Part shown: one piece after another, positions 52,790 through 63,408 of the stretch
Numbering within the stretch: position 1 is the first letter of the stretch
Layout: the number at the start of each line of letters is the position of its first letter
Source of the DNA: Desulfoscipio sp. XC116
GTDB taxonomy: Bacteria; Bacillota; Desulfotomaculia; Desulfotomaculales; Desulfallaceae
Reading direction: 5' to 3'
Assembly (NCBI RefSeq): GCF_039851975.1
Contig: NZ_CP156660.1
Coordinates: 2,423,035-2,487,034, forward strand
DNA length: 64,000 nt
Position numbers and translations under genes: made by a program
The notes under the pieces: model-generated
What the model was told of the DNA's origin: nothing
The model's input: only the letters and a program-made list of their open reading frames with translations
Database searches by the model: none

Positions 52790-53983
52790 ACCTGCCTTTA
52801 ATTGTTGCACTTTATCCCAAATAACCTCACTCAGGGTTAACTTGTCCATAAGCGGCAGCGGTTCCACCGTTCCGTCCGGATATAAGATATTTACCACATT
52901 GGTATCGGAACCGAACCCGGCCCCCGGCCTGGTGACGTCGTTGGCCACCAGCATATCCAAATTCTTTTTATTTATTTTGGCTTGGGCATGCTTTATTAAA
53001 TCCTCGGTCTCAGCAGCAAAGCCCACCAGCAGCTGGTGTTTTTTTTGTTTGCCCAGCTCCATTAAAATATCCGGGTTTTTTTCCAGCTCCAGCACTAAAT
53101 CGTCATCATTCTTTTTAATCTTTTGTTCGGCCGCCACCCGGGGACGATAATCGGCAACAGCGGCCGCCTTTATTACCACATCCACCCGGGGATACAGTTC
53201 CATGACCGCCCGGTACATTTGCCGTGCTGTTTCCACATTAATTATATGTACCCCGGCGGGCACCGCCAGCCGGGTAGGAGCGGATACCAGGTAAACTTCG
53301 GCCCCCCTGTTGGCAGCCGTTTCAGCCAATGCATAGCCCATTTTGCCCGAACTGCGATTGCTGATATATCTTACCGGGTCAATCGGCTCCCGCGTGCCCC
53401 CGGCGGTAACCAAAACCGTGCTGGGCAGCAAATCTTTTTTCGGTTCAAACATCATCCGGATTTGTTCTAAAATCACCGCCACATCCGCCAGACGTCCCGG
53501 CCCCTCATCCCCGCAGGCCTGACGCCCCACAGCCGGCTCCACCACCTTAAAGCCTATCCGGCGCAGTCGGCTCAGATTGTCCTGTACCGCCCGGTTGCGG
53601 TACATGTACACATTCATAGCCGGACAGATCAGTACGGGACAAACCATAGCCAGTACCGCGGTAGTAAGCAAATCATCGGCCAGCCCGCAGGCAAGTTTGG
53701 CCAAAATATTGGCGGTAGCCGGCACTATCAGTGCCATATCAGCCCGTCGGGCCAGTTCCAGGTGCGGGTAGCGCCAACCCGGCGGCGTTTCAAAGGTATC
53801 GAAGTGCACGCGGTGGCCCGATATGGCTTCAAACGCCAGAGGCTTTACGAATTGCTGCGCCCCGGCAGTCATTATTACGTGCACCTCGGCGCCGGCCTTA
53901 ACCAGGCCGCTTACCAAATCCAGGGCACGGTAAGCGGCAATTCCGCCGGTAACTCCAATAACAAAATACTTACCCGCAAGCAT
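52766..53983 (-). CDS. coaBC: Phosphopantothenoylcysteine decarboxylase/synthase (CoaBC)
   Basis: 405-residue bifunctional coenzyme A enzyme. The N-terminal flavin decarboxylase domain (about 1-180) contains GVTGGIAAYRALDL, PATANILAKLACGLADDLL and CPAMNVYMYRN. The C-terminal synthase domain has VTAGGTREPIDPVRYISNRSSGKMG and AAVADYRP. It is next to rpoZ and gmk as in B. subtilis. Confidence 0.96.
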   Translation of the reverse strand: MLAGKYFVIGVTGGIAAYRALDLVSGLVKAGAEVHVIMTAGAQQFVKPLAFEAISGHRVHFDTFETPPGWRYPHLELARRADMALIVPATANILAKLACGLADDLLTTAVLAMVCPVLICPAMNVYMYRNRAVQDNLSRLRRIGFKVVEPAVGRQACGDEGPGRLADVAVILEQIRMMFEPKKDLLPSTVLVTAGGTREPIDPVRYISNRSSGKMGYALAETAANRGAEVYLVSAPTRLAVPAGVHIINVETARQMYRAVMELYPRVDVVIKAAAVADYRPRVAAEQKIKKNDDDLVLELEKNPDILMELGKQKKHQLLVGFAAETEDLIKHAQAKINKKNLDMLVANDVTRPGAGFGSDTNVVNILYPDGTVEPLPLMDKLTLSEVIWDKVQQLKAGKKIDAAD

Positions 53984-53995
53984 GAGTCACCCCCG

Positions 53996-54220
53996 TTATT
54001 TAATACCCTGTTTGGTTCTCCGGTACGTTACATTCCCCCGGACAACTTCATGCAACGCCGCCGAAACAGGCTTACCGGTGATCCAGGGTCCTTCCTCCTG
54101 ATCTTGCTGTAAAGCTATTTCAGTTATTTGACGCGCCCGCTTGGCCGATATTACCACCAGGGTATACCGGCTATCCACCTTATCCATTAAATTGTCCAGA
54201 GAAGGTTTATTCATGGCCAT
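53996..54220 (-). CDS. rpoZ: RNA polymerase omega subunit
   Basis: 74-residue omega subunit with LDNLMDKVDSRYTLVVISAKRARQI and the tail segment KPVSAALHEVVRGNV typical of Firmicute omega. ATG 54220 is 11 nt from GGGAGG; ATG 54214 gives the more usual opening NKPSLDNL. It follows gmk after 139 bp of AT-rich sequence with no clear signal. Confidence 0.95.
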   Translation of the reverse strand: MAMNKPSLDNLMDKVDSRYTLVVISAKRARQITEIALQQDQEEGPWITGKPVSAALHEVVRGNVTYRRTKQGIK

Positions 54221-54359
54221 CGGAGCTTAAACCTCCCAATATCCTAATTGTATTTTTATAACTTGCTCATATTTTAAGTATATATAACTAATATTATTAT
54301 ATAGTTATTCTCAGCCGTTAACCAAATGTTATTCTGTAACCATCCGGTCATCAGATAAT

Positions 54360-54965
54360 TTAATAGCTTTGCAAAAGCAGGTCAATATCAAAAAGCCCGG
54401 CACGACATCTCTCGGCGGTGATGATCGCACACACCTTTTGGGTGGCGGCAGTCAGGTCGTCGTTAATAACCAGATAATCGTATTTGCGTACTTCTTTTAT
54501 CTCCCTTTCCGCCCACTGCAGCCGGTGCTCAATTTCCCCGTTGCTGTCCGTAGCCCTGTTCTTCAAACGCATGGCCAGCTCAGCCCGGGACGGCGGGATT
54601 AAAAAAATCAGCACGCAATCGGAATATTTACTTTTAACGTGCAGCGCACCCTGCACGTCAATTTCCAAAATAACGTCCAGACCGCTATTGACAGCATCCA
54701 GCACAGGCTGCCGAGGTGTCCCATAGTAATTTCCGTATACATTGGCCCATTCGAGTAATTGATCTCCGGCAATCATCGACTCAAATTGCTCCCGGGCTGA
54801 AAAATAATAATCAACGCCATGTTTTTCCCCACCCCGAGGTTTTCTGGTCGTCGCCGAAACGGAAAGATGCAAATTATCCAACTTTCTGAAAAGGCCCTGA
54901 CAAACCGTCCCCTTGCCGGACCCGGACGGACCGGATATCACTATTAAATTTCCCCTGGTTTTCAT
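54360..54965 (-). CDS. gmk: Guanylate kinase
   Basis: 201-residue GMP kinase. P-loop GPSGSGKGT (11-19), SVSATTRKPRGGEKHGVDYYF, LLEWANVYGNYYGTP and VILEIDVQGALHVK are conserved. It follows remA by 15 bp, the same order as B. subtilis yloC-remA-gmk-rpoZ. Confidence 0.96.
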   Translation of the reverse strand: MKTRGNLIVISGPSGSGKGTVCQGLFRKLDNLHLSVSATTRKPRGGEKHGVDYYFSAREQFESMIAGDQLLEWANVYGNYYGTPRQPVLDAVNSGLDVILEIDVQGALHVKSKYSDCVLIFLIPPSRAELAMRLKNRATDSNGEIEHRLQWAEREIKEVRKYDYLVINDDLTAATQKVCAIITAERCRAGLFDIDLLLQSY

Positions 54966-54980
54966 ACTCCCCGTTCCCCG

Positions 54981-55250
54981 TTAATCTTCATCATTTCCCG
55001 TGGCACTGTCCTTGTTAACCAGACGGTGGGCCACCGTTTCGGGCTGCACAGCGGAAAGAATGACGTGATCGCTATCCGTAATAATAACCGCCCTGGTACG
55101 ACGGCCATAAGTAGCATCCACCAGCATGCCCCTGTCCCTGGCCTCGGTGATAATTCTCTTAATTGGCGCCGATTCAGGACTAACAATAGCGATGATCCGG
55201 TTGGCCGAAACAATATTGCCAAACCCAATATTAATTAATTTTATTTCCAT
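54981..55250 (-). CDS. remA: DUF370/RemA regulatory protein
   Basis: 89 residues of the RemA family, a DNA-binding regulator of biofilm matrix and osmoprotection genes in B. subtilis. The motif [31 protein letters not shown] and [27 protein letters not shown] covers nearly the whole protein. ATG 55250 follows GGGGAGG with good spacing. Confidence 0.93.
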   Translation of the reverse strand: MEIKLINIGFGNIVSANRIIAIVSPESAPIKRIITEARDRGMLVDATYGRRTRAVIITDSDHVILSAVQPETVAHRLVNKDSATGNDED

Positions 55251-55267
55251 TTTTACTGCCTCCCCTG

Positions 55268-56146
55268 TTATTCAATATTCTGAACTTGTTCCCTTACCTT
55301 TTCCAATTCGCTTTTAACTTCCACAACCGTACGGTTGATAGCCAAATCTGAAGCTTTAGAGGCGATTGTATTAATTTCACGGTTTAGTTCCTGAAGTAAA
55401 AAATCCAATTTTCTGCCTACCGGAGCGCTTAGCTCCAGGCAATCACCCAACTGCGTCAGGTGACTTTTCAGTCGCACAATTTCCTCCGCAATACTTGATC
55501 GCTCGGCAAATATCACCACTTCGGCATCCAGCCGGGCCGGGTCCGGTGTTCCGGATTCCAGCAAATCGTGCAGCCGCTGACGCAGCCGTTCACGGTATTC
55601 CTCCACCACCACCGGAGAGCGCCGTGCTATTTCATCAACAAACGCGTTTATACGCCCGGTTCTTTCCTTGATATCAGCAGCCAATAATTGTCCCTCTTTA
55701 ACACGCATATCCATTAATCCCGCCCGGGCCTGCTCCAAGGCCGCCTTAAGCTGGGGCCACCATTGCTCTATATCTTCTTCAGGCTCTTCCAAAGAAAATA
55801 CACCGGGTAACTGCAACAATTCCGTAACAGTTGCCTCCCCTGTCAATGGCAGCTTGCTTTTAAGCTCTTTGACCGCCTGCATGTAGGAAGCGGCCAAAGA
55901 TTCATCCACTTTTACCGTTGCTCTGTTCCGGCCGCATGCAATTATATTTATATATACATCCACCCTGCCACGGGCAATTTCTTGCTGTATTACCCGCTTG
56001 ATACGGTCTTCCAGAACATTCATGGACCGGGGCATGCGCAGAACGATTTCACAATAGCGATGATTTACCGACTTCATTTCAATATTTATTTTGGATATTT
56101 CCGAATTTGTTTCTCCTCGTCCGAACCCGGTCATGCTTTTTATCAA
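55268..56146 (-). CDS. YicC-family endoribonuclease-like protein
   Basis: 292 residues of the YicC/YloC family, recently linked to RNase activity in homologues. Opening [11 protein letters not shown] and the domain ends with [40 protein letters not shown], the highly conserved C-terminal DUF1732 part. TTG 56146 follows GGTGG; ATG 56134 is internal. First gene of the run yicC-remA-gmk-rpoZ-coaBC. Confidence 0.93.
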   Translation of the reverse strand: MIKSMTGFGRGETNSEISKINIEMKSVNHRYCEIVLRMPRSMNVLEDRIKRVIQQEIARGRVDVYINIIACGRNRATVKVDESLAASYMQAVKELKSKLPLTGEATVTELLQLPGVFSLEEPEEDIEQWWPQLKAALEQARAGLMDMRVKEGQLLAADIKERTGRINAFVDEIARRSPVVVEEYRERLRQRLHDLLESGTPDPARLDAEVVIFAERSSIAEEIVRLKSHLTQLGDCLELSAPVGRKLDFLLQELNREINTIASKASDLAINRTVVEVKSELEKVREQVQNIE

Positions 56147-56336
56147 TATTCCACCACCCAGCCTTGTTTAGTTGTATATATAGTATTGACTTTGGTTACT
56201 AAAAATAATTTTTCTACCTAAAAAAAGAAATTCCTTTTAAAAAAAAGAAAACCAATGATATTCTTTGCTCTTCGTGTTAAATATAATATATTTGCACACT
56301 CCGGCGGGAAAATTCATTAAGATTTTAAATTAATTT

Positions 56337-56375
56337 AAAAACGCGCCGGGGTAAATATAACCACAACGCGTTTTT
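56337..56375. terminator. Hairpin after the aminotransferase gene
   Basis: AAAAACGCG (56337-56345) and CGCGTTTTT (56367-56375) pair around a 21-nt loop, with T-runs on both sides. It lies between yicC (minus, upstream start) and the 3' end of the aminotransferase. Confidence 0.7.
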
Positions 56376-56410
56376 TCAAAGCCTTCTTGCATAGTGTTAA
56401 TGTTTAAATA

Positions 56411-57604
56411 CTACTGCAGCTCTTTAAACACCTTTTCAATGAGATCCAGCCCCGCGCGGATATTATCCATAGAAGTGGCATAAGAGAGACGGAAGCAGGT
56501 GTCATCACCAAAGGCCACACCAGGCACAATAGCCACGTGCTCTTTTTCCAAAAGCACCCCGGCCAGGTCGGCGGCACCGTTTATAGTCACACCGGCATAA
56601 CTTTTGCCCAGCAGCGGCTTGATTTCCGGGAAAACATAAAATGCCCCGCCCGGGCGATTGCACTTGACGCCGGGTATAGCACTTAATCTTTCCACCATGT
56701 AATCCCGCCGCTTGACAAACTCGGCTACCATCTGCCGCACGGGTTCCTGAGTACCGCTAAGCGCTTCCAGGCTGGCCGCCTGAGCTATGGAAGTCGGGTT
56801 GGATGTTGAGTGACTCTGCAAATCCGCCATAGCCTTGGCCACCGGCTGCGGCGCGGCAGCATAACCAATACGCCACCCGGTCATGGCATAGGATTTGGAA
56901 ACCCCGTTGATTACCACTGTCAAATCTTTCAATCCCGGGCTTAAAGAAGCAATACTGACATGCTCGCCGCCGTCATAAATTAACTTTTCATATATTTCAT
57001 CGGAAATAATGGCTATATTGTTTTTTTCCAGCACTTCTCCCAGGGCCGCCAGCTCATCCCCGGTATACACCGCGCCAGTGGGGTTGCTGGGACTGTTTAG
57101 TATTATCAACCTGCTGTTGGGGGTGATGGCGCTTTGCAATTGTGCAGGTGTCAGCTTAAAGCTGTTTTCCACCGTTGTGGGTACAATTACCGATTTAGCC
57201 CCCGTCAATTTTATTTGTTCCAGATAGCTCACCCAGTAAGGAGCCGGCAAAATTACCTCGTCCCCTTCCTGGCACAGCACCTGAAAAGCATTATAAAGTG
57301 AATGCTTGGCCCCGGCGGAGACTACTATCTGCCCGGGTTCATATCGCAGTCCGTTATCATCAGACAGCTTTTTGACTATAGCCTTACGCAAAGGCTCAAT
57401 ACCGGCCACCGGGGTATATTTGGTCATACCATCGGCAATAGCCTTTACCGCGGCCTGCTTAATATTTTCCGGTGTATCGAAATCCGGCTCGCCAACCCCA
57501 AAGTTAATTACTTTAATTCCTCCGGCCATCATTTTCTTGGCCTGGGCATCAATGGACAAAGTGGGGGAAGGGCTTATATTTTGAGCCCGCTCAGCAAGTT
57601 TCAT
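56411..57604 (-). CDS. Class I PLP aminotransferase (aspartate type)
   Basis: 397 residues of the AspB/aspartate-prephenate aminotransferase type. Opening RAQNISPSPTLSIDAQAKKM, GVGEPDFDTPENIKQAA, SPSNPTGAVY, and the PLP lysine in INGVSKSYAMTGWRIGYAA (about 237) with RLSYATS at the end (substrate carboxylate Arg). Likely makes aspartate from oxaloacetate and glutamate, the entry to lysine and DAP synthesis. Same strand as dapL and dapF, 270 bp apart from dapL. Confidence 0.92.
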   Translation of the reverse strand: MKLAERAQNISPSPTLSIDAQAKKMMAGGIKVINFGVGEPDFDTPENIKQAAVKAIADGMTKYTPVAGIEPLRKAIVKKLSDDNGLRYEPGQIVVSAGAKHSLYNAFQVLCQEGDEVILPAPYWVSYLEQIKLTGAKSVIVPTTVENSFKLTPAQLQSAITPNSRLIILNSPSNPTGAVYTGDELAALGEVLEKNNIAIISDEIYEKLIYDGGEHVSIASLSPGLKDLTVVINGVSKSYAMTGWRIGYAAAPQPVAKAMADLQSHSTSNPTSIAQAASLEALSGTQEPVRQMVAEFVKRRDYMVERLSAIPGVKCNRPGGAFYVFPEIKPLLGKSYAGVTINGAADLAGVLLEKEHVAIVPGVAFGDDTCFRLSYATSMDNIRAGLDLIEKVFKELQ

Positions 57605-57874
57605 ATTTCTTTCCCAGTTTCTAAAACCTATCGAAATCTACAAATAAGCTTTCACCCATCCGACAATGGGCGGTGGCCCCTATACACTCTTGGCATGGAA
57701 CAACCGAGAAACCAGGTATTCACTCCTCTCATATTTTAAATTTTTTGGGACGACTAAAATACGTTAACTACTACAACAGGTAAATTCACATACTTAGTTT
57801 GCTAAAATTACATATTATTTCAGCAAACAATAAGAAGCTTAAGCTTGAATAAAGCTGTCCGGACCCGACTCCGG

Positions 57875-59059
57875 CTAAAATTTAACCGTACCGATGTTTT
57901 TCTTCATCCGCTCCAGCGCTTCCATCATCCGCTCCTTTTCCACCGTCAGCGCAATGCGGCAAAAGCCCGCGCCATTGGCGCCATATCCCGTGCCCGGAGT
58001 GATAACCACGCCCGCTTTATCCAATACAAGCTCGGCAAAAGATTCCGAAGTATGCCCGGCGGGTACAGGCGCCCACACATAAAACGTAGCCCTGGGTTTT
58101 TCCAGCTGCCAGCCCATACTGTTCAGGGCGTCCACCAGTATATCCCGCCGCTCCTGGTAGACTTTCTGCATCTGCAGCACGGCATCCCGAGGTCCGGTCA
58201 AACCCTGTATGGCAGCATATTGAACGGCTTGAAACTGACCTGAATCAATATTGGACTTGAGTCTGCCCAACGCTTCTACCACCTGGGCATGTCCGGCGGC
58301 CCAACCGATGCGCCATCCGGTCATATTGTAGGTTTTGGACACGGAATGAAACTCAATGCCTACTTCTTTGGCACCGGGAAACTGCAAAAAGCTGAGCGGC
58401 TTATAGCCGTCATACGCCATTTCCGAATAAGCGGCATCGTGGCAAACTAAAATATTATATTCCCTGGCAAAAGAGATAACTTGCCGGTAAAATTCCTCGT
58501 CCGCTACAGCACCGGTGGGATTATTGGGATAATTGATAAACATCATTTTGGCCCGGCGAGCCACAGCGGCGGGAATAGCACTTAAATCAGGCAAAAAGCC
58601 CTTTTCCGCCGTCAAAGGCATGTAATACGGCTCGGCGCCGGCCAGGATGGCGCCGCCGGCATACACCGGGTACCCCGGATCGGGCACTAAAACAACATCG
58701 CCGGGGTTCAAATAGCAAAATGATATGTGCGCAATTCCCTCTTTGGAACCGATAAGGGAAACAACTTCACTAGCCGCGTCAAGCTCCACGCCAAACCGAT
58801 TGCCATACCAACGGGCCACGGCCTGCCGGTAAGCCGGCAGACCCACCGAAGAAGGATATTGGTGGTTAACCCGGTTCTCAGCCTGTTTTTGCAACTCTTC
58901 TATAATGTAACCGGGAGTGGGCATATCGGGATCGCCAATACCCAGGCTAATAACATCCACTCCCGCCGCCCGCTTTTCGTCAATTAATTTTTCGATACGG
59001 GCGAACAAGTAAGGCGGCAAATTTTTAATCCTTTGGGCCTGTTCAAATTGCAAGCTCAA
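57875..59059 (-). CDS. dapL: LL-diaminopimelate aminotransferase-like protein (DapL)
   Basis: 394 residues, class I aminotransferase. It begins [28 protein letters not shown] and [15 protein letters not shown], the DapL/AlaT-like subfamily opening; [11 protein letters not shown] and PLP Lys in [18 protein letters not shown] follow. DapL converts tetrahydrodipicolinate directly to LL-DAP, and the dapF gene next door fits this. TTG 59059 is 9 nt from GGAGG. A different amino-acid aminotransferase of this subfamily cannot be excluded by eye. Confidence 0.85.
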   Translation of the reverse strand: MSLQFEQAQRIKNLPPYLFARIEKLIDEKRAAGVDVISLGIGDPDMPTPGYIIEELQKQAENRVNHQYPSSVGLPAYRQAVARWYGNRFGVELDAASEVVSLIGSKEGIAHISFCYLNPGDVVLVPDPGYPVYAGGAILAGAEPYYMPLTAEKGFLPDLSAIPAAVARRAKMMFINYPNNPTGAVADEEFYRQVISFAREYNILVCHDAAYSEMAYDGYKPLSFLQFPGAKEVGIEFHSVSKTYNMTGWRIGWAAGHAQVVEALGRLKSNIDSGQFQAVQYAAIQGLTGPRDAVLQMQKVYQERRDILVDALNSMGWQLEKPRATFYVWAPVPAGHTSESFAELVLDKAGVVITPGTGYGANGAGFCRIALTVEKERMMEALERMKKNIGTVKF

Positions 59060-59186
59060 AACCAAAAACCTCCTATTTTTAAATTCGTTATATCCCGAAA
59101 AACTCAGGTCGCTAATTTCCGTATGGTCGATGGAAATATTATCGGGAAAAGCAGCAAAGCAATCTTAAATGCTATAAACAGCCCAA

Positions 59187-59201
59187 TATGAGATTGCCAT
59201 G
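59187..59201. repeat. Half copy of the REP-like element
   Basis: AATATGAGATTGCCA is identical to the first 15 bp of the element at 30785. The rest of the repeat is missing (TGACAGG follows), so it is a truncated copy in the dapL-dapF gap. Confidence 0.4.
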
Positions 59202-59224
59202 ACAGGTTAATCTATATATTATTT

Positions 59225-60064
59225 TTACTCAATTGGATAATCGCCGACAAAAACCTGCTCTGCCGGGCCGGTCATATATAGGTGATTATCCGCCGCCCAC
59301 TCTATATCCAGTGCCCCGGCGTACAGGTGCACCCTAACATTTCTGCCGGTATATCCGTTAAGCACCGCCGCCACCGCTGTGGCGCAGGCACCGGTGCCGC
59401 AGGCCATTGTGGGTCCGGCGCCGCGTTCCCAAACCCGCATGCGCACCTCTTTATCATTTAAAACCTGGACAAACTCCACATTGGTTTTACGGGGAAAAAC
59501 CGGATGCGTTTCCACACCTGTGCCCCAATTCCCAAGAGGTACCGCATCAACCTCCGGCACGAAAATTACGCAATGGGGATTACCCATGGATACCGTGGTA
59601 ATATTGAAAACATCGCCGCCAACCGCCAGAGGTTCATTGACTACCCGGCCCGCCGGTCCGGTCATGGGGATTTGCTCCCTTTCCAAAGACGGAGTGCCCA
59701 TATCCACCCGCACCGCCTTAATAGCATCATTTTCCATGACCAGCTCGGGCACGATGATGCCCGCCCCCGTTTCCACGGCCATTTTAGTTTTGCGCACTAT
59801 TCCCCGCTCATAAGCATATTTAGCCACGCAGCGAATAGCGTTGCCGCACATTTCCGCCTCGCTGCCATCGGAATTAATTATCTGCATAGCCATGTCGGCC
59901 TCTTTACCCGGTTTTATCAGCACCAGCCCGTCCGCGCCCACCCCGAAATGGCGGTGGCAAACCTTTACGGCCAGCCCGGCTAAATCCGCGGGTAAATTTT
60001 TCTCCTCGTTTACGTTGACCAGAACAAAATCGTTGCCCAATCCATGCACTTTAGTAAAAAGCAA
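59225..60064 (-). CDS. dapF: Diaminopimelate epimerase
   Basis: 279-residue PLP-independent epimerase converting LL-DAP to meso-DAP for lysine and peptidoglycan. The two active-site cysteines are in [15 protein letters not shown] (Cys73) and [12 protein letters not shown] (Cys222). TTG 60064 follows GGAGG with 11-nt spacing. Adjacent to dapL, with an intergenic repeat remnant between. Confidence 0.96.
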   Translation of the reverse strand: MLFTKVHGLGNDFVLVNVNEEKNLPADLAGLAVKVCHRHFGVGADGLVLIKPGKEADMAMQIINSDGSEAEMCGNAIRCVAKYAYERGIVRKTKMAVETGAGIIVPELVMENDAIKAVRVDMGTPSLEREQIPMTGPAGRVVNEPLAVGGDVFNITTVSMGNPHCVIFVPEVDAVPLGNWGTGVETHPVFPRKTNVEFVQVLNDKEVRMRVWERGAGPTMACGTGACATAVAAVLNGYTGRNVRVHLYAGALDIEWAADNHLYMTGPAEQVFVGDYPIE

Positions 60065-60234
60065 AACTATATTTCCTCCCCCGACATTTTTCTCCCGTAT
60101 ATTTTATACTATACTTCCCTACCAGTCTAATCTTTCCTGCCAATTATTTTTCATGTATACAGGATATCTTTTTAGAACAACCGGTTTATCAACAGTAAAC
60201 AACGTACTCATATAACCGCACGATCCGCTAATAA

Positions 60235-60269
60235 AAAGCCCTTGAAGTCAATGAAACTCCAAGGGCTTT
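60235..60269 (-). terminator. Terminator after the calcium ATPase gene
   Basis: AAAGCCCTTG (60235-60244) and CAAGGGCTTT (60260-60269) form a 10-bp stem; the minus strand continues TTATTAG. A short inner pairing AGT/ACT extends it. Confidence 0.8.
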
Positions 60270-60285
60270 GTGTCAAGCTTTAGAA

Positions 60286-63030
60286 TTATACCTTCAGGTA
60301 AGTCACTCTTTCCCGCAGCCGATTGCCCACTTGTCCCTTTAGGGCACCGGCTATGGCAGGCAATAGAGCCACGCCGATAACGGTCAGCCATTGATGCAGA
60401 CTGAGCGGCACTGTGTGAAAGATGGGTTGCAAAAATGGCAGATAATTAACTCCCGTCTGCAGCCCGGCGGAAATTAGCACCGCCCATACCAGATGCGGGT
60501 TGGAGGTTACTCCCAGTTCCCGAATGCTCAGATGTTCCGACCGGCAGGAGAACACATAAAACAGCTGTAAAAACACCAATGTGTTAAACGCCATGGTACG
60601 GGCCAGATCCAGGTTATACCCATCAGCGTAAGCCAAACCGAAAACAGCCAGGGTTAACACAGCGATAACCGTGCCGCTGCCGACAATTCTCCAGCCCAGT
60701 CCGTGGGAGAACACGCTCTCCTGTGGGTTCCGAGGCGGACGGCGCATAATATCACGATCAATGGGGTCAAGCCCCAGCGCCATGGCGGGCAAACCGTCGG
60801 TAACCAGGTTCATCCACAGTATTTGAATGGGTAAAAGCGGCAGCGGCATGCCTCCAAGCACGGCCAGCAACATAACCAACACTTCTCCCACATTGCAGGA
60901 AAGCAGGTAACGAATAAATTTGCGGATGTTATCGTAAATACCCCGTCCTTCTTCCACCGCTGCCACAATAGAGGTGAAATTATCGTCCATAAGCACCATT
61001 GCCGACGCCTCCCTGGTGACATCGGTACCCGTTATGCCCATGGCAATGCCAATATCCGCCTCTTTTACAGCGGGAGCGTCATTGACCCCGTCGCCCGTCA
61101 TGGCCACCACATGCCCTTTGCCTTTCAACGCCCTGACTATCCGCAGCTTATGTCTGGGCGAAACCCGGGCATAAACGCGTACATCCTCCGCCACACCGGC
61201 CAGTTCCGCATCACTCATTTGCTCCAGCTGTTCCCCCGTGAGCACCCGGCTATCCCAGCCGGCTATGCCCATTTCACGGGCTACGGCCCGGGCGGTTAGC
61301 TGGTGGTCACCGGTAATCATAGCCACCCGGATACCGGCCCGCCGACAGGTGTGAACCGCGCTGATGGCCGAAGGCCGGGGCGGATCGATCATACCGGCCA
61401 GCCCTACAAAAACCAGATTACGCTCAACATCTTTCGCATCAGCCTGTTCGGCATTAAACCCAACCGGCAGCTCGCGATAAGCCAGTCCCAGTACACGCAG
61501 AGCGTTTTCCGCCATAGAGGAATTGGCTTTCATAACAGCGGTCCGTGTACGGTTGTCCAATGCCACCGGGCGACCCTCCCGCAAGTAGTGGGTGCACAAT
61601 TCCAGCACCACGTCGGGCGCCCCTTTGACCAGGGATTCAATTTTTCCGGCTCCTTTGTATATAACCGTCATACGTTTGCGTTCCGAATCAAAGGGTATCT
61701 CCGCCAGGCGCCGCGCCTTTTTTTCCAAACGCTCCCGCCAGAAACCCGCCTTAGCCGCCAGTACCAGCAGCGCCCCTTCGGTGGGATCGCCCGCAATATG
61801 CCATGATGTATCTTTACCCTGTCTCGTCTTTCTAAACAAACCACCAATAGAAATGTCATCCTTATATAAGGTGGCATTATTGCATAAGGCTGCCAGGCTC
61901 ATTAGTTTGTCAAAATCAGGCCCCTCATGCGCACTTTCACCTGTAAACTTACCCTTGGGGTCGTAGCCTTCCCCACTTACCTCTAATTCCCGGCCGGCCA
62001 GGTATACTCGGCGCACGGTCATTTCATTTTGCGTCAGGGTACCGGTTTTATCGGAACAAATAAATGTGGCACAGCCCAGTGTTTCCACGGCGGGCAAGCG
62101 TCTTATGATGGCATGTTTTCTAATCATGCGCTGCACCCCGACAGCCAAAGCTACAGTCACTATGGCCGGCAGCCCCTCGGGAATAGCCGCCACCGCCAGG
62201 CTGACACCGGTAAGAAACATCTGGTAAACTGCCTCACCGCGCAGTACACCCGCCACAACCACCATGGCGCACACAGCCAGGCAAAAAAGCACCAGCCCGC
62301 GACCCAACTGGGCCAGCCTTTTCTGCAGCGGCGTAGGCTCCTGTTCGGCTTCCTGTATCATGCCGGCAATTTGTCCCATTTCCGTAGCCATACCCGTGGC
62401 CACCACAATACCCTGGCCACGGCCTCTGGTCAGCGCCGTACCCATGAACACCATGTTGCCGGCATCCGCCGGGCCCGCTGTTTTTTCCAGCGCGCGAGTA
62501 TGTTTGCGCACAGGTGTGGATTCCCCCGTTAAAACAGCTTCCACGGCTTCCAGATCCACTGTCCGGGTTAGGCGAATATCCGCCGGTACCCGATCGCCCG
62601 CCTCCAGTAAAACTATATCCCCCGGCACAAGCTCGGCAGCGGGTATTTTTCTTTCCATGCGATTTCGAATCACTCTGGCCTCAGGGGAAGCCAATTCCCT
62701 GAGCGCCTCCATGGAACGCTCGGCCCGATATTCCTGCGCCACCCCCAATACGGCATTGAGCAATACAATAATAGAAATGGTAACGGCATCGGACCATTCC
62801 CCCAAAAAGCCGCTTACAGCTGTGGCTGCCAGCAGGACTAAAACCATAAAATCCTTAAACTGATTTAATAACATCTGCCACATGGCTACACCGGGGCCCC
62901 TTTCCAGCATGTTGGGGCCTACTCTTTCCAACCGGCTGCGGGCTTCGCCGTCAACTAAACCCTTGGTTGTATTCACTTCTAAGCGCAGAGCCGTTTCTTC
63001 GGCACTAAGCGTTTGCCAAATATCGGGCAT
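60286..63030 (-). CDS. P-type calcium-transporting ATPase
   Basis: 914 residues, type IIA P-type ATPase (YloB in B. subtilis at this place). Motifs: TGES (dephosphorylation), PEGLP in M4, SDKTGTLTQNEMT with the phosphorylated Asp, KGAPDVVLELC and GDGVNDAPAVKEADIG. About ten membrane segments with a cation N-terminal domain (about 1-60). It should export Ca2+ with ATP. ATG 63030 follows AGAGGTGAGG. It is 378 bp from the divergent rqcH gene. Confidence 0.95.
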   Translation of the reverse strand: MPDIWQTLSAEETALRLEVNTTKGLVDGEARSRLERVGPNMLERGPGVAMWQMLLNQFKDFMVLVLLAATAVSGFLGEWSDAVTISIIVLLNAVLGVAQEYRAERSMEALRELASPEARVIRNRMERKIPAAELVPGDIVLLEAGDRVPADIRLTRTVDLEAVEAVLTGESTPVRKHTRALEKTAGPADAGNMVFMGTALTRGRGQGIVVATGMATEMGQIAGMIQEAEQEPTPLQKRLAQLGRGLVLFCLAVCAMVVVAGVLRGEAVYQMFLTGVSLAVAAIPEGLPAIVTVALAVGVQRMIRKHAIIRRLPAVETLGCATFICSDKTGTLTQNEMTVRRVYLAGRELEVSGEGYDPKGKFTGESAHEGPDFDKLMSLAALCNNATLYKDDISIGGLFRKTRQGKDTSWHIAGDPTEGALLVLAAKAGFWRERLEKKARRLAEIPFDSERKRMTVIYKGAGKIESLVKGAPDVVLELCTHYLREGRPVALDNRTRTAVMKANSSMAENALRVLGLAYRELPVGFNAEQADAKDVERNLVFVGLAGMIDPPRPSAISAVHTCRRAGIRVAMITGDHQLTARAVAREMGIAGWDSRVLTGEQLEQMSDAELAGVAEDVRVYARVSPRHKLRIVRALKGKGHVVAMTGDGVNDAPAVKEADIGIAMGITGTDVTREASAMVLMDDNFTSIVAAVEEGRGIYDNIRKFIRYLLSCNVGEVLVMLLAVLGGMPLPLLPIQILWMNLVTDGLPAMALGLDPIDRDIMRRPPRNPQESVFSHGLGWRIVGSGTVIAVLTLAVFGLAYADGYNLDLARTMAFNTLVFLQLFYVFSCRSEHLSIRELGVTSNPHLVWAVLISAGLQTGVNYLPFLQPIFHTVPLSLHQWLTVIGVALLPAIAGALKGQVGNRLRERVTYLKV

Positions 63031-63408
63031 GTCCTCACCTCTTGCAGTTTATTTCCATAATTATCTAATAGCATATTCAAGCACCCGGAAAAAATTACTA
63101 CAAGTTTGGACATACTCTTAATTTGTTAAACAACTGTCCGTTAATAATGAAAGCTTTCTATTTTACCAACCCCCGAGGTTGTAAAAAATTTACCACACCT
63201 TTTAAGCGATTGTTTCCGGCCCCGCCCAACAACCCAAATCATTTATTTAGTTACAACAGCACTCATGAAAATGGTTTTTCACTCACTATTCTCCGCAGAG
63301 ATTACAGAGCGTCTCGCATCCAAAGACCGTTTGACCCTCTTTAAGCCCCGGTGTTATACTGTTAACGTTAAAGATATTAACTTAGAACCAAAGCCGGAGG
63401 TAACCGCC
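63031..63408. other. Divergent intergenic region before rqcH
   Basis: 378 bp without a credible gene; the plus-strand frame at 63123-63344 is Pro/Asn-rich with no ribosome site. It holds the rqcH promoter near its right end. No other structure was recognised. Confidence 0.5.
63331..63360 (+). promoter_or_regulatory. Candidate rqcH promoter
   Basis: TTGACC (63331-63336), 18 nt, TATACT (63355-63360), leaving about 40 nt to the start codon. Confidence 0.65.

Noticed and set aside
57660-57735. A 23-codon minus-strand frame with GAGGAG before a GTG in the gap between the two aminotransferase genes
   Set aside because: Short, no supporting terminator or conservation visible; kept only as a note.
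57605-57874. T-box riboswitch before the aspartate-type aminotransferase
   Set aside because: No T-box sequence (the conserved AGGGTGGxACCGCG block) was found in the gap; only a small hairpin CCCAT/ATGGG.
63123-63344. 73-codon plus-strand frame before rqcH
   Set aside because: No ribosome site, biased Pro/Asn/Phe composition, and it overlaps the promoter; unlikely to be a gene.
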